DNA of 64,000 bases, taken from assembly GCF_028473145.1 (NCBI RefSeq), contig NZ_CP092370.1:310001-374000 (forward strand), given 5' to 3'. Shown here in pieces: positions 44,219-52,341 of this stretch (positions are counted from its first letter, which is position 1; every line of letters begins with the position of its first letter). Below the pieces are notes generated by a model. It had not been told where the DNA came from, searched no databases, and saw only the letters and a list, made by a program, of their open reading frames with translations. This DNA is from Flavobacterium sp. CBA20B-1 (GTDB lineage: Bacteria; Bacteroidota; Bacteroidia; Flavobacteriales; Flavobacteriaceae). The position numbers and the translations under genes are program-made.

Positions 44219-44277
44219 TGTCAATAACTTAATTACCAAATGTTTTAATGAGAAAAGAGATTTAATGAAATTAGATT
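44219..44277 (+). promoter_or_regulatory. putative phage late promoter P4 (fibre-lysis unit)
   Basis: TGTCAATAACT at 44219 and TTAGATT at 44271, 52 bp apart, 14 bases before ATG 44292. The downstream box lies in the loop of a terminator-like hairpin. Confidence 0.6.
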
Positions 44278-44291
44278 AAATCTCTTTTTTT
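44253..44291 (+). terminator. terminator-like hairpin just before the fibre unit
   Basis: A perfect 14-bp stem, AAAAGAGATTTAAT (44253-44266) with ATTAAATCTCTTTT (44275-44288), loop GAAATTAG, followed by more T's up to the ATG at 44292. It ends unit 3 and contains the downstream box of P4. Confidence 0.8.
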
Positions 44292-44951
44292 ATGGATCGT
44301 ACTCTTAACTTGGTTTTAGAAAAATTAACGCAGTTAACTAACCGCTTAAATTCAATTGCTCAAAATTCAAAGAAAATACATGAGCTATCAGACTTCGTAC
44401 CTAATGAAGAAGCTGATTTATATATAGCGGTGAGCGATGGAACTTCTACCGGTAAAAAAATTTATAAAGCAACTGAGGTAACATCTGAAGAATTTGAAAA
44501 CCTTAAAAATCTAGAATTATCTAATCCTTTAGGTTCTTCTATACTCCAAATTAAAGATTCGGAAGGTAACATTTTGGCGACTTTAGACCAATCTTATTTA
44601 GACGGAAACAAAGTTTCATTAGCAGTAAACCAAGAAACAAATGCACTTGAGTTGTTAGATTTTGTGGGTGAACCATTATCAATCATTCCAATTTCAAGTT
44701 TTACAGAAGCCCCCAAACAAAAACAAATATTCGTGCACACGCTCACCCCAACCGATATAGAGCAAGCGACCATTACTTTAGAATTGCAAGCAACGCCTTT
44801 GCTTAATGAGTTTTACGATTTACATATAAACGGACTATATGTAAACGACGATGATTATATCGTACAAGATCATCAAGTAATAATAGCCAAATCAAATATA
44901 GGTTATGAGATTTTGGCAGGTATGAAATTAACATTTAGATACAGATACTAA
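44292..44951 (+). CDS. tail fibre-associated protein
   Basis: A 219-residue protein with an N-terminal coiled coil (LNLVLEKLTQLTNRLNSIAQ) and a beta-rich C-terminal half. It starts a group of three genes ending in the collagen-like fibre, so it may anchor the fibres to the baseplate. Not recognised by family. Confidence 0.55.
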   Translation: MDRTLNLVLEKLTQLTNRLNSIAQNSKKIHELSDFVPNEEADLYIAVSDGTSTGKKIYKATEVTSEEFENLKNLELSNPLGSSILQIKDSEGNILATLDQSYLDGNKVSLAVNQETNALELLDFVGEPLSIIPISSFTEAPKQKQIFVHTLTPTDIEQATITLELQATPLLNEFYDLHINGLYVNDDDYIVQDHQVIIAKSNIGYEILAGMKLTFRYRY

Positions 44952-46030
44952 TGAGCACGCAAAAAATAGATCAAGAGCAAATAGACGGTAATTTAGTAAA
45001 TAGTATTACCGGAAACTATATCGATAATACCGATCCTAAAAATCCGCAATCAACATTACCAGCTAATGTTGCAACTGAAAGTTATGTAAACAGTCAAGGA
45101 TTTTTGAAAACCGAAGCTGATCCAAAAGGCGTTGCTTCAATTGCTTTTTCGGGTACAACAACCAAAACGTTGACAATTACCTTGAACGATGGTAATACGG
45201 TAACGGGTACATTTTCTGATATGAATACCGTTTACAATGCTATATCGGCAGCATCATTAGCAGCAGGAACCAGCACCGAAAACAAGGTAATTTCAGATAA
45301 AGTATTAGTAGATTATTTAAACGCTCGTTTAGCGGCGGCAATGGTTTATAAAGGGCAGGTAACCAATTATGCGAATTTACCAACAACTGGAAACCAAACC
45401 GGGCATACCTACAATATTGTAAATGCTTTCACAGTAGGTGGGCAAAATTACCCAGCTGGCTCAAACGTAGCATGGAACGGAACGGCATGGGATGTTTTGG
45501 CAGGTTTTATAGATACATCTATTTTCTTAACCGCAGAAACCGACCCAACAGGTGTTGCTAGCATAGTCGTTACCGGTTCTGGAACCAAAACTATTACGGT
45601 TACGTTAAACAATGGTTCAACACGTACGGCAACGTGGACGGATACTAATACAACCTATACCGCAGGTACATTGGCAACGTTAAATGCTGGAACCGATACA
45701 ACTGCAAAACTATGGAGCGATAAAGTGTTGAATGATTGGTTGAATGGTAAAAGCTTTGCATCGTTGGCCGATGTTACAACCTTTATGGGCACACAACGTA
45801 ATGATATGTTTATTGTTGTTGCCGGTAATATCTCGGGTGGAAACGTAACGCTAAACTTAACGGCAGTAAGAAAAACCACCTCGTTAATAATGGCTTTTTA
45901 TAATGGCGTAAAAGTGCCAGCACCAGCAATCAACATTAACGGAGCAGGGAATCAAATGACTATTAACCAATCGCTTTTACCAACGCCTATTAAAGTAGGC
46001 AAACAGGTAGAGGTAGTTTATATGGGGTAG
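44951..46030 (+). CDS. tail fibre / host-contact protein with internal duplication
   Basis: A 359-residue protein beginning MSTQKIDQEQIDGNLVNSI, similar to the start of the next gene. It contains two related blocks of about 70 residues: TEADPKGVASIAFSGT...VISDKVLVDYLN and TAETDPTGVASIVVTGS...LWSDKVLNDWLN. These look like triplicate beta-helix/shaft repeats typical of trimeric phage fibres. The C-terminal part probably holds the tip. Confidence 0.65.
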   Translation: MSTQKIDQEQIDGNLVNSITGNYIDNTDPKNPQSTLPANVATESYVNSQGFLKTEADPKGVASIAFSGTTTKTLTITLNDGNTVTGTFSDMNTVYNAISAASLAAGTSTENKVISDKVLVDYLNARLAAAMVYKGQVTNYANLPTTGNQTGHTYNIVNAFTVGGQNYPAGSNVAWNGTAWDVLAGFIDTSIFLTAETDPTGVASIVVTGSGTKTITVTLNNGSTRTATWTDTNTTYTAGTLATLNAGTDTTAKLWSDKVLNDWLNGKSFASLADVTTFMGTQRNDMFIVVAGNISGGNVTLNLTAVRKTTSLIMAFYNGVKVPAPAININGAGNQMTINQSLLPTPIKVGKQVEVVYMG

Positions 46031-46033
46031 ATT

Positions 46034-48130
46034 ATGTCGCAAAAAATAGAAATAGAACAAATAGAAGACGGTTTAGCCAAAATAGACGGTACCAACATAC
46101 CAGTACAAACATACTGGCCAAACCACCGTTCAGGAGGTTTAGGAACTTACACATTTACGGACTTTAATGTAGGCAGTACGTTCGACAATGTTTTCGTTGA
46201 AACAAACGGCGGGATTTTTCAGACGAACAAATCAGGTATGCAATCTTGGTTGGGGTTAGATGAGATTAAAGAAAATATAGGTGGTAGAAATTTAGCTAAT
46301 CCTGGAGGGCATTCCAATAACTATTCTCCAAGTTTCTTTTATAGCACCGATTATGCTTCAAATGGACTCACTCCTACATTAATTGATGGCAAACAATGGC
46401 TAAGAAAAACAACTAGCGTCACATCGTTTAGAATTCAGTCTACACCTATATTTCCTAACAAAACCTACACGTGGTCAATGGATGTATTTTTAGATCCGTC
46501 TGTTGGGATTTCACAAGCTATAAGAATCGCTAGTTATTATTTAGGGAGTTACAACATTACTAATCATTTGGTTACTAATACGCCAACGAGAATATATCAT
46601 ACGTTTATATCGAAATCTATTGCAACTTATGATATTCCTCATATTTATGATACCGTCGAGGGTATACACTTTGCTAATTTTCAGCTACAAGAAGGGTCTG
46701 TTGGTACTAATTGGCACTTAAACCCAAATGAATCTGTGGCCGATTGGAACCAAACCGATCCTACAAAATTTGATTTTATTAAAAACAAACCAACGCTAGT
46801 CAACAACTACCTAGACCAAATTATAACCACAAACGGCACAACAGCAGGTACTGTTTACACGTTTAAACGTGTTGGGTTATCCGATTTAACCTTACAATTA
46901 ACACCTGCGAGTGCATCGTTTTCTGGGGTTGTTACGACTGGGGCGCAGACTTTTGAGGGTGTAAAAACGTTTAACCAGCAAATAAACACAGTTTCTCATG
47001 GTAATAGCTCACAATGGAAACAAGCGTATGATGCAACTCAAAGTTTAAAGGATAATTTTGTAGCAAAAGGTGCGGTAGCTAACAGTGTATTACCTAATCA
47101 CGTTATTGACTTAAACGCACCGCCATTAGGAACATATCTATCTTACACAAGGTCTACATCTTCGAATAAACCAATAAGTGGTGGTGGATTTTTAATTCAG
47201 CAGTATTTTTCTACCGCCGGTACTAACTATGTTCTACAAGATTGGACTTCTTTGTCGGGTAATAGGTTTTTTAGACGTTCTAATATAAATGAAAATTTCG
47301 TAGAATTTTGGCACACAAGTAACTTCGATCCTGCTAATTATGTGTTACTTTCCCAAACCTACACCCAAGCACAAGCTTTAGGTTTGTTTGTCGGCAAAAC
47401 GGGAGTTGAAACAATCCAAGACACCAAGACTTTTACGCACAGTCCGGTTGTTCCAAACGGTACGTTAAGTGGTCATGCAGTTAATTTGGGGCAGTTAGAT
47501 CTAAAAGCCGATATAACATACGTTGACCAAGAAATTCAGAATATATCACTTACCCCGGGTCCAAAGGGTGATACCGGCGATAAAGGCGATAAACCAGCAC
47601 ACAGCTGGAGTGGCACGCAACTACGTTTTGAAAACCCAAACGGTACTTGGGGTACTTACGTAGATTTAAAAGGCGATACGGGCGCAACTGGTCCGCAGGG
47701 TATTCAAGGAGTAAAAGGCGACAAAGGTGATAAAGGTGATAAGGGCGATACAGGAGCGACAGGCGCACAAGGTCCGCAAGGTATTCAAGGTGCTACCGGT
47801 GCACAAGGTCCGCAAGGGCCACAAGGACCAGCAGGCGCAGGTTTGCCAAATCCGGGTGTTGAAGTTTTGGATTTCACTCCGGGAGGACATGCAATTGATA
47901 ATCAGTTAGCAATGACGATTGTGCGATGTACCGCAGGCGGCGGTCCTTATACATTCGATTTAGTAAATGGTAAATATGATGGTGACGAAGTTTGTTTTAC
48001 GACGTGTGGATATGAATACAACGTAGGCGGTGAATTGCTCTCTATGTGCGGTACGAGTTCTTTTGGCAGTTCAACAGGCAGCAGATGGATTTGGGCAGAA
48101 CAAATAACGAAATGGGTGCAAGTGCCTTAA
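46034..48130 (+). CDS. collagen-like tail fibre (receptor-binding candidate)
   Basis: A 698-residue fibre. It shares the MSQKIEIEQIEDGLAK start with the preceding gene. Residues 90-240 include a carbohydrate-binding-like domain (GGRNLANPGG...TNWHLNPNES). Another beta-shaft follows. At about 515-600 there is a run of Gly-X-Y triplets (GPKGDTGDKGDK, GDTGATGPQGIQG, GPQGPQGPAGAG) interrupted once by a 30-residue insert. It ends in a Cys-containing globular tip (FTTCGYEYNVGG). Collagen-like triplets trimerise fibres and vary in length between phages. Probably recognises the host surface. Confidence 0.82.
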   Translation: MSQKIEIEQIEDGLAKIDGTNIPVQTYWPNHRSGGLGTYTFTDFNVGSTFDNVFVETNGGIFQTNKSGMQSWLGLDEIKENIGGRNLANPGGHSNNYSPSFFYSTDYASNGLTPTLIDGKQWLRKTTSVTSFRIQSTPIFPNKTYTWSMDVFLDPSVGISQAIRIASYYLGSYNITNHLVTNTPTRIYHTFISKSIATYDIPHIYDTVEGIHFANFQLQEGSVGTNWHLNPNESVADWNQTDPTKFDFIKNKPTLVNNYLDQIITTNGTTAGTVYTFKRVGLSDLTLQLTPASASFSGVVTTGAQTFEGVKTFNQQINTVSHGNSSQWKQAYDATQSLKDNFVAKGAVANSVLPNHVIDLNAPPLGTYLSYTRSTSSNKPISGGGFLIQQYFSTAGTNYVLQDWTSLSGNRFFRRSNINENFVEFWHTSNFDPANYVLLSQTYTQAQALGLFVGKTGVETIQDTKTFTHSPVVPNGTLSGHAVNLGQLDLKADITYVDQEIQNISLTPGPKGDTGDKGDKPAHSWSGTQLRFENPNGTWGTYVDLKGDTGATGPQGIQGVKGDKGDKGDKGDTGATGAQGPQGIQGATGAQGPQGPQGPAGAGLPNPGVEVLDFTPGGHAIDNQLAMTIVRCTAGGGPYTFDLVNGKYDGDEVCFTTCGYEYNVGGELLSMCGTSSFGSSTGSRWIWAEQITKWVQVP
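47560..47841 (+). repeat. Gly-X-Y coding repeat of the fibre gene
   Basis: Degenerate 9-base periodicity encoding GxKGDK, GATGPQ and GPQGPQ triplets. The high local GC and repetitive nature make replication slippage and length variation likely. Confidence 0.8.
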
Positions 48131-48531
48131 AAAAATACATAGTGGAAGAAAAATTAAACATATTCAAAAAAACACTTCTGTTTTTGCAATCATACAGCAA
48201 AACAAGATTTGGCAGCGGTGCTATCGGCTTTTTAATTGCTGGTTTTGGCATGTGGTACGGCTTTGTAGAGAATCTTCGTTTAACGGTTACAAGTCTGCAA
48301 AACGAAAATAAAGAGCTCAAAAAAACATTGAACGATGTTCAAAATAAAATGATTGTGCTAAAAGAAGAAGTCCGAAATGAATTGAAAGCAGAGCAGCGCG
48401 AATATCTCGAATTCACTTACGATTATATGCAAAAGGTTCAAGAAAATATTTCAAATACTAATATCAAAAAATCGAAAGAAATTGAAAAGTTAGAAGAAGA
48501 GATTCAAAAAAGAAAGGAGGTTTTAAAATGA
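48112..48531 (+). CDS. holin-like or structural membrane protein
   Basis: A 139-residue protein from ATG 48112 (earlier in-frame ATGs overlap the fibre gene further). One membrane segment (GSGAIGFLIAGFGMWYGF, about residues 35-53) is followed by a long coiled coil (LTVTSLQNENKELKKTLNDV, and on to the end). It is the first of four genes in a lysis cassette with an amidase. A holin or a lysis regulator is possible from position. Confidence 0.55.
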   Translation: MGASALKKYIVEEKLNIFKKTLLFLQSYSKTRFGSGAIGFLIAGFGMWYGFVENLRLTVTSLQNENKELKKTLNDVQNKMIVLKEEVRNELKAEQREYLEFTYDYMQKVQENISNTNIKKSKEIEKLEEEIQKRKEVLK

Positions 48532-48848
48532 GAAAGATACTTTTTGTGGTTCCATTTCTGTTTTTAGGAATCAAACCATATCAGCAAATTACATCTGAAA
48601 AATACGACAAAACAAATGAAGATTTAACGCAATTTGAAAAAGACACACTAGCACTTACTGTATTAAAAACAAGTGTTGAATTTCAATTAAATGTTTCTGA
48701 AAAATTAGACGAAAGAAAACAACAACTGCTAATTGAATTAAAAACAATACGTCAGCGTGAAAGGGACTTAAAGCGCCAACGCTTAGAAAAAAGAGAGTTA
48801 CAAAAAATGATTAACGATTTAGAAAAATTTAATAATAGAGGATTATGA
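48528..48848 (+). CDS. small lysis-cassette protein with signal anchor and coiled coil
   Basis: 106 residues. N-terminal hydrophobic start (MRKILFVVPFLFLGIKPY), then helical, with an Arg-rich coiled coil (LKTIRQRERDLKRQRLEKRE). It overlaps both neighbours by four bases. Layout resembles an inner-membrane spanin (Rz-like), with the lipoprotein at 49257 as a candidate outer partner (inference). Confidence 0.5.
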   Translation: MRKILFVVPFLFLGIKPYQQITSEKYDKTNEDLTQFEKDTLALTVLKTSVEFQLNVSEKLDERKQQLLIELKTIRQRERDLKRQRLEKRELQKMINDLEKFNNRGL

Positions 48849-49255
48849 GAACAATTAAATACATAGCCGTACACTGCACGGCAACAAAGCCAAACACCAC
48901 TGTAGAATCAATCCGAAATTATTGGAAAAGAAATTTGGGTTGGAAACAACCTGGCTACCATATTATTGTAAAACCTAACGGAGATCATGAACGATTGGCG
49001 CTCGATGAAACAATTTGCAACGGCGTAAAAGGCTATAACAGCCAATCAATACACGTTAGCTACATTGGGGGAATAGACGATAAAGGAAAAGCAATTGATA
49101 ACCGAACCGAAGCGCAGAAAAGAACACTTTTGCAAATTATTTGTGGTTTAAAAGCTAAATATCCAAATGCTATTATTCAAGGTCATAGAGATTTCCCAAA
49201 CGTTGCGAAAGATTGTCCGTCTTTTGATGCGAAAACAGAATATAAACATTTATAA
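48845..49255 (+). CDS. N-acetylmuramoyl-L-alanine amidase (endolysin)
   Basis: A 136-residue Amidase_2/AmpD-type endolysin. Zn ligands are seen as IAVHCTAT (His), GHRDFPN (His) and AKDCPSFD (Cys), plus the family Tyr in GYHIIVKPNG. It cuts the bond between muramic acid and the stem peptide. It has no signal peptide, so export depends on a holin. Overlaps the preceding gene by four bases. Confidence 0.92.
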   Translation: MRTIKYIAVHCTATKPNTTVESIRNYWKRNLGWKQPGYHIIVKPNGDHERLALDETICNGVKGYNSQSIHVSYIGGIDDKGKAIDNRTEAQKRTLLQIICGLKAKYPNAIIQGHRDFPNVAKDCPSFDAKTEYKHL

Positions 49256-49256
49256 A

Positions 49257-49793
49257 ATGAAAAAAATACATCTACTTATAACCATTTTGCTGATAATAGC
49301 AACATGGTCGTGCAAAACCAAAAAAAGCACAACCGATTTTAAAGAAACGCAGACCGAAAACGTTTCTGTGATTGATAATTCAACCGTTGCAAAAAAAGAA
49401 ACGGTTGAAGAAAACCAAGTTATTTCCAAAACGGAAACAACTGCCGATAAATCATTCTTTGAAGCGTGGATGCAAATAAAATCTGATGAAGCAACGTTTG
49501 AAGATAAAAACGGCAACAAATGGACTTTTAAAAATCCGCAGGTTAGTCAAAAATCATCACAGACAAACGATATTGCAAAAACCGAACAAACGGATAACAA
49601 AAGCAATAAAGTTGCTGCAACCGAAGAAAACACGCAAACAGAACGCAAAGAGAATGCGCAAACAGAAACAAAAACCGATTTACAACAAAAACAATCCTCA
49701 AAAGGTAGAGAGCCGTTTTGGCTGTGGATTGTAGGTGGTTGTGTAATTGGTGGGTTGGGTTATTTTGTTTTAAAAAGATTTGGATTAGTTTAA
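49257..49793 (+). CDS. lipoprotein with C-terminal membrane segment (possible spanin)
   Basis: A 178-residue protein from ATG 49257 (MKKIHLLITILLIIATWSC, lipobox Cys at 19). An in-frame upstream start at 49167 would overlap the amidase. The middle is low-complexity, rich in Thr, Glu and Lys (TEENTQTERKENAQTETKTD). A membrane segment ends it (WLWIVGGCVIGGLGYFVL). A protein tethered at both ends suits a unimolecular spanin that fuses the two membranes in the last step of lysis. Confidence 0.65.
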   Translation: MKKIHLLITILLIIATWSCKTKKSTTDFKETQTENVSVIDNSTVAKKETVEENQVISKTETTADKSFFEAWMQIKSDEATFEDKNGNKWTFKNPQVSQKSSQTNDIAKTEQTDNKSNKVAATEENTQTERKENAQTETKTDLQQKQSSKGREPFWLWIVGGCVIGGLGYFVLKRFGLV

Positions 49794-49842
49794 CTAATGT
49801 GCATTATTTGCACATTGCAAAAGAAAGGAGAAACTATCTATT

Positions 49843-49871
49843 AGCGATGCAGAAATGTGTCGCTTTTTTTT
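49843..49871 (+). terminator. terminator of the late region
   Basis: AGCGA/TCGCT stem with a 12-base loop followed by eight T's. A second small hairpin, TGTGCA/TGCACA (49798-49814), precedes it. The 255 bases between the lipoprotein and 50049 hold these plus the operator and promoter listed next. Confidence 0.7.
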
Positions 49872-49928
49872 GTTTTATAAACCCAGTAAAACCGTTGCAA
49901 ATGTTAAATTTTGAAAAAAAACAAAAAT

Positions 49929-49952
49929 AATTATATCATATATGATATAATT
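49929..49952. promoter_or_regulatory. 24-bp perfect palindromic operator
   Basis: Two 12-base arms, AATTATATCATA and TATGATATAATT, without spacer. It ends 14 bases before the -7 box at 49966 and so covers the -33 region. A dimeric regulator, perhaps one of the helix-turn-helix proteins of this operon, is the likely binder. Confidence 0.6.
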
Positions 49953-49965
49953 TAAAATATAGTTG

Positions 49966-49973
49966 TATCTTTG
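49966..49973 (+). promoter_or_regulatory. promoter of the regulatory operon, -7 element
   Basis: TATCTTTG, a match to TAnnTTTG. The transcript would start near 49980, leaving a leader of about 70 bases before ATG 50049. Confidence 0.65.
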
Positions 49974-50048
49974 TATAAGAGTTAAGGAAGTGATTTACAC
50001 AGCAAACTTTAAAAAGAGGCGGCAACTCGATAATACGGCAAGATTATT

Positions 50049-50303
50049 ATGAAAGCAATTATCAGCAACAACACAACTTACAAAGTAACAGGCGAAAGAG
50101 GTGATTTCTTTATTACAGAAGATAATAAAGGTAAATTAAAGATGTTCGCGAAATCAACTGTAGAAGTTGTAGAAATTGAAGAAATGCCAAAAGCAAAAGT
50201 TTTTAAAAAAATTGCAAAATCAAGCCAAGCAGTAATAGATGCGGATTACAAGAATTTTCAAAAAAGAATGGCAGAAGCAGAATATTACGAACACAAAAAC
50301 TAA
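50049..50303 (+). CDS. small protein of the regulatory operon, function unknown
   Basis: 84 residues, an N-terminal beta-rich part (YKVTGERGDFFITEDNKGKL, SH3-like) and a charged helical end. It is the first gene after the palindromic operator. Not recognised. Confidence 0.65.
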   Translation: MKAIISNNTTYKVTGERGDFFITEDNKGKLKMFAKSTVEVVEIEEMPKAKVFKKIAKSSQAVIDADYKNFQKRMAEAEYYEHKN

Positions 50304-50309
50304 TTAATT

Positions 50310-50546
50310 ATGAAAAATTTACAAACAAACAATAATCAAGAATCTCTAATAAAAGATTGGAACAATTTAAATGATCAACAAAAGGCTGCTTTCGGCGATA
50401 GATACATAACACATGATACTAACTTAAGAGCGTGGTGCAAGAATTTTGAAGATCTTTCAGAACTTAAAAAACAAAGAGTATTAAGAGATTTTAAAGAAGA
50501 ATACAAAGAAGGTCTTAACAATTTAATAGGATATGGAATACAATAA
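50310..50546 (+). CDS. small acidic helical protein
   Basis: 78 residues (MKNLQTNNNQESLIKDWNNL). It overlaps the next gene by 14 bases. No family recognised; probably a DNA-mimic or regulatory partner only by guess, so no function is given. Confidence 0.6.
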   Translation: MKNLQTNNNQESLIKDWNNLNDQQKAAFGDRYITHDTNLRAWCKNFEDLSELKKQRVLRDFKEEYKEGLNNLIGYGIQ

Positions 50547-50850
50547 TAATAATAACGAGCAGTGGAAATTGCTCGTTTTACTTCTTAAAGAAATCGCAGA
50601 AAGCAAAGGAATTACACAGCAGGAAATAGCTGATAATACGGGGTTATTACAATCAAATGTAAACCGTTTTTTTGCGCTAAAATATAAACCTACTTTAGAT
50701 ACTTTTTTGAAGATTGCAAAAGTGATAAATGTAAATTTCTTTTTTGAAGACCAGGAAGGTAAAACAGATTTAAATCTGATGTTTGAAAAAGCGATAAATG
50801 CGTTGGGTCGTAGAACTGATAATTTGCCTAAAAATTTAAAAACTCTATGA
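50533..50850 (+). CDS. XRE-family transcriptional regulator
   Basis: A 105-residue Cro/CI-like protein. The helix-turn-helix is KGITQQEIADNTGLLQSNVNRFFA (residues 24-47), with the rest of the domain PTLDTFLKIAKVINVNFFFE. The short charged tail may mediate dimerisation. It is a candidate repressor or Cro for the palindrome at 49929, and so a candidate lysogeny switch. The opposing early operon's promoter is outside the window, so the switch layout is unproven. Confidence 0.85.
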   Translation: MEYNNNNNEQWKLLVLLLKEIAESKGITQQEIADNTGLLQSNVNRFFALKYKPTLDTFLKIAKVINVNFFFEDQEGKTDLNLMFEKAINALGRRTDNLPKNLKTL

Positions 50851-51062
50851 AGCCAAACGACTTCCATAGCTACGTTATCATGCTGCTAAAAATCGGATTA
50901 ACGCAAAAAGAAATATCCGAAGAATTGAAGAAAAATAACATTGAGCCTAATGGATTAAGTTCCATTGAAAAAGAAGTGCGGAAAATCAGAATTAAATACG
51001 GTGCAAAAACATTAGTGCATTTGGGTTATTTATTGGCAAAAGAAGAAGAAAACCACTCGTGA
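50847..51062 (+). CDS. small DNA-binding-like protein
   Basis: 71 residues with a helix-turn-helix-like segment (LTQKEISEELKKNNIEPNGL). It overlaps the XRE regulator by four bases. It resembles LuxR-type HTH proteins common in Bacteroidota phages and may act with the regulator. Confidence 0.65.
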   Translation: MKPNDFHSYVIMLLKIGLTQKEISEELKKNNIEPNGLSSIEKEVRKIRIKYGAKTLVHLGYLLAKEEENHS

Positions 51063-51077
51063 TTGAGTAGCTTTTTT
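51053..51077 (+). terminator. weak terminator of the regulatory operon
   Basis: CCACTC/GAGTAG, five of six pairs, loop GTGATT, followed by C and six T's, overlapping the stop codon. Confidence 0.4.
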
Positions 51078-51103
51078 ATCGGTCAGTCAAACGATATTTT
51101 AAA

Positions 51104-51265
51104 TTATCGCTTAATTAGCATATAATACATAAAATTTAAAAATCTTTTGAAAATATTAATGTTTTTAGACTTTACGATGCCACAGCTTTCGCAAGTTTCA
51201 CCCTCGTAAAATCCATCAAAATCTAAACCGAGCTTTTTGGAGCATTTAAAACAAAATTCTGCCAT
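51104..51265 (-). CDS. zinc-ribbon microprotein (53 aa)
   Basis: The leftward frame begins MAEFCFKCSKKLG and continues ETCESCGIVKSKNI, giving two CxxC knuckles 19 residues apart (a rubredoxin-like ribbon). The Lys/Phe-rich tail (FKRFLNFMYYMLIKR) may contact membrane or nucleic acid. It is the last gene of the leftward early operon, 27 bases past the stop of the gene at 51292. Function unknown. Confidence 0.65.
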   Translation of the reverse strand: MAEFCFKCSKKLGLDFDGFYEGETCESCGIVKSKNINIFKRFLNFMYYMLIKR

Positions 51266-51291
51266 TATCAATTAAAAATCTAGTCATAAAT

Positions 51292-51681
51292 TTATAAATT
51301 AATTTGTAATTCTTCACCCTTTAATGCGAAGTAAAGGTTTTGAAGTTGGTGTAGATATTTAATTTCAGAATTAATAAAACCTTGTACCTTTAAAGGGTAT
51401 TTAATATTTTTATCCCCTCTTAAATGTAATTCTTTATAATCCCAATAGGCTAAACCTTGCCACATATCAGCGCCTTGTATTCCACATGGTCTGTATTTAA
51501 ACCTACACTTCAACAAAATTTCTTCTGTTAGTTCGATTGGTTTAATGTTGCTCATAAATTCAGATGACAATTTTAAATCTTTTCCTATATACCAAATTCC
51601 AACATTGGTTATAGAATCTACATTTATAAAATAACCATCTATGTTTACATAGTTTCCTATTCTTAATTCATTTGCTTTCAT
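51292..51681 (-). CDS. conserved phage protein, function unknown
   Basis: A 129-residue protein of a type common in Bacteroidota phages ([15 protein letters not shown] start, [14 protein letters not shown]). Mixed beta/alpha. The stop region is followed by the zinc-ribbon gene. It overlaps the upstream gene's stop by four bases. Confidence 0.7.
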   Translation of the reverse strand: MKANELRIGNYVNIDGYFINVDSITNVGIWYIGKDLKLSSEFMSNIKPIELTEEILLKCRFKYRPCGIQGADMWQGLAYWDYKELHLRGDKNIKYPLKVQGFINSEIKYLHQLQNLYFALKGEELQINL

Positions 51682-51887
51682 ACTTTCTTCTTATTAAACA
51701 GCCTTCTTACGCAGTACCCACGAAAAATAGATACAACGGTAAAAATAGCTGTGATTTGTAAATTTTGATTAAAATTAACCTCTAAATTATATATTGGGAA
51801 AACGATAATTTGAGTTAAAAATGAAACGGCTAAACCTATCAATGTAGATGTAACCGTTTCGATTAGTGATTGGCGTTTAGTTTGCAT
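51678..51887 (-). CDS. small membrane protein, DUF7220-like
   Basis: 69 residues from ATG 51887 ([20 protein letters not shown]). Two membrane segments: [20 protein letters not shown] and [20 protein letters not shown]. It matches the small DUF7220-type phage protein with the same [10 protein letters not shown] start. Its ATG shares a base with the upstream stop (TAATG), so a longer frame to 51932 is unlikely. Role unknown. Confidence 0.72.
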   Translation of the reverse strand: MQTKRQSLIETVTSTLIGLAVSFLTQIIVFPIYNLEVNFNQNLQITAIFTVVSIFRGYCVRRLFNKKKV

Positions 51888-52312
51888 TAATATTCGTCTT
51901 CTTTGATAAAATCTTCGATATAGAAATGCCAATCTTGAATTGTACCATCTTCACTTATATCCATTATGATATAATCACCATAACCAGGCTCTTTAGGGGA
52001 AAGTGTACCTGGAACATAATCACCTTCAGATTTTAAAACAAGATTACCTTCGATATCTTTTATTCCCCAAGCACAACAATCGCAAACTTTGTAATGAATT
52101 TCTGCTGTTTTTCCTTTTTCCCAATTGGTAATAATTCCAGTATCAATATCAATAATGGGGCACCAATTATCATCAACCTTACAAGGAATTAAATCTCCAT
52201 TCTCTGTATCGTCTTCTTCGTTTACAGATGAATCTTCCCAATATCTTACTTTTGCAAAAACTTCTAATGTTTTTAAGTCAAACTCTTTTTCTACTTTGAT
52301 AGTTGCTTTCAT
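51887..52312 (-). CDS. acidic phage protein, function unknown
   Basis: A 141-residue, strongly acidic protein (NEEDDTENGDLIPC) with four cysteines in the middle (CDCCAWG among them). It overlaps the next ATG. Not recognised. Confidence 0.65.
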   Translation of the reverse strand: MKATIKVEKEFDLKTLEVFAKVRYWEDSSVNEEDDTENGDLIPCKVDDNWCPIIDIDTGIITNWEKGKTAEIHYKVCDCCAWGIKDIEGNLVLKSEGDYVPGTLSPKEPGYGDYIIMDISEDGTIQDWHFYIEDFIKEDEY

Positions 52313-52341
52313 AATTCTTATTTTAAATATTCATTAATAAC

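Noticed and set aside
47550..47909. Three frames of 60-74 codons overlapping the collagen-like repeat
   Set aside because: Repetitive Gly-X-Y coding DNA keeps other frames open; the products are low-complexity and lack start signals.
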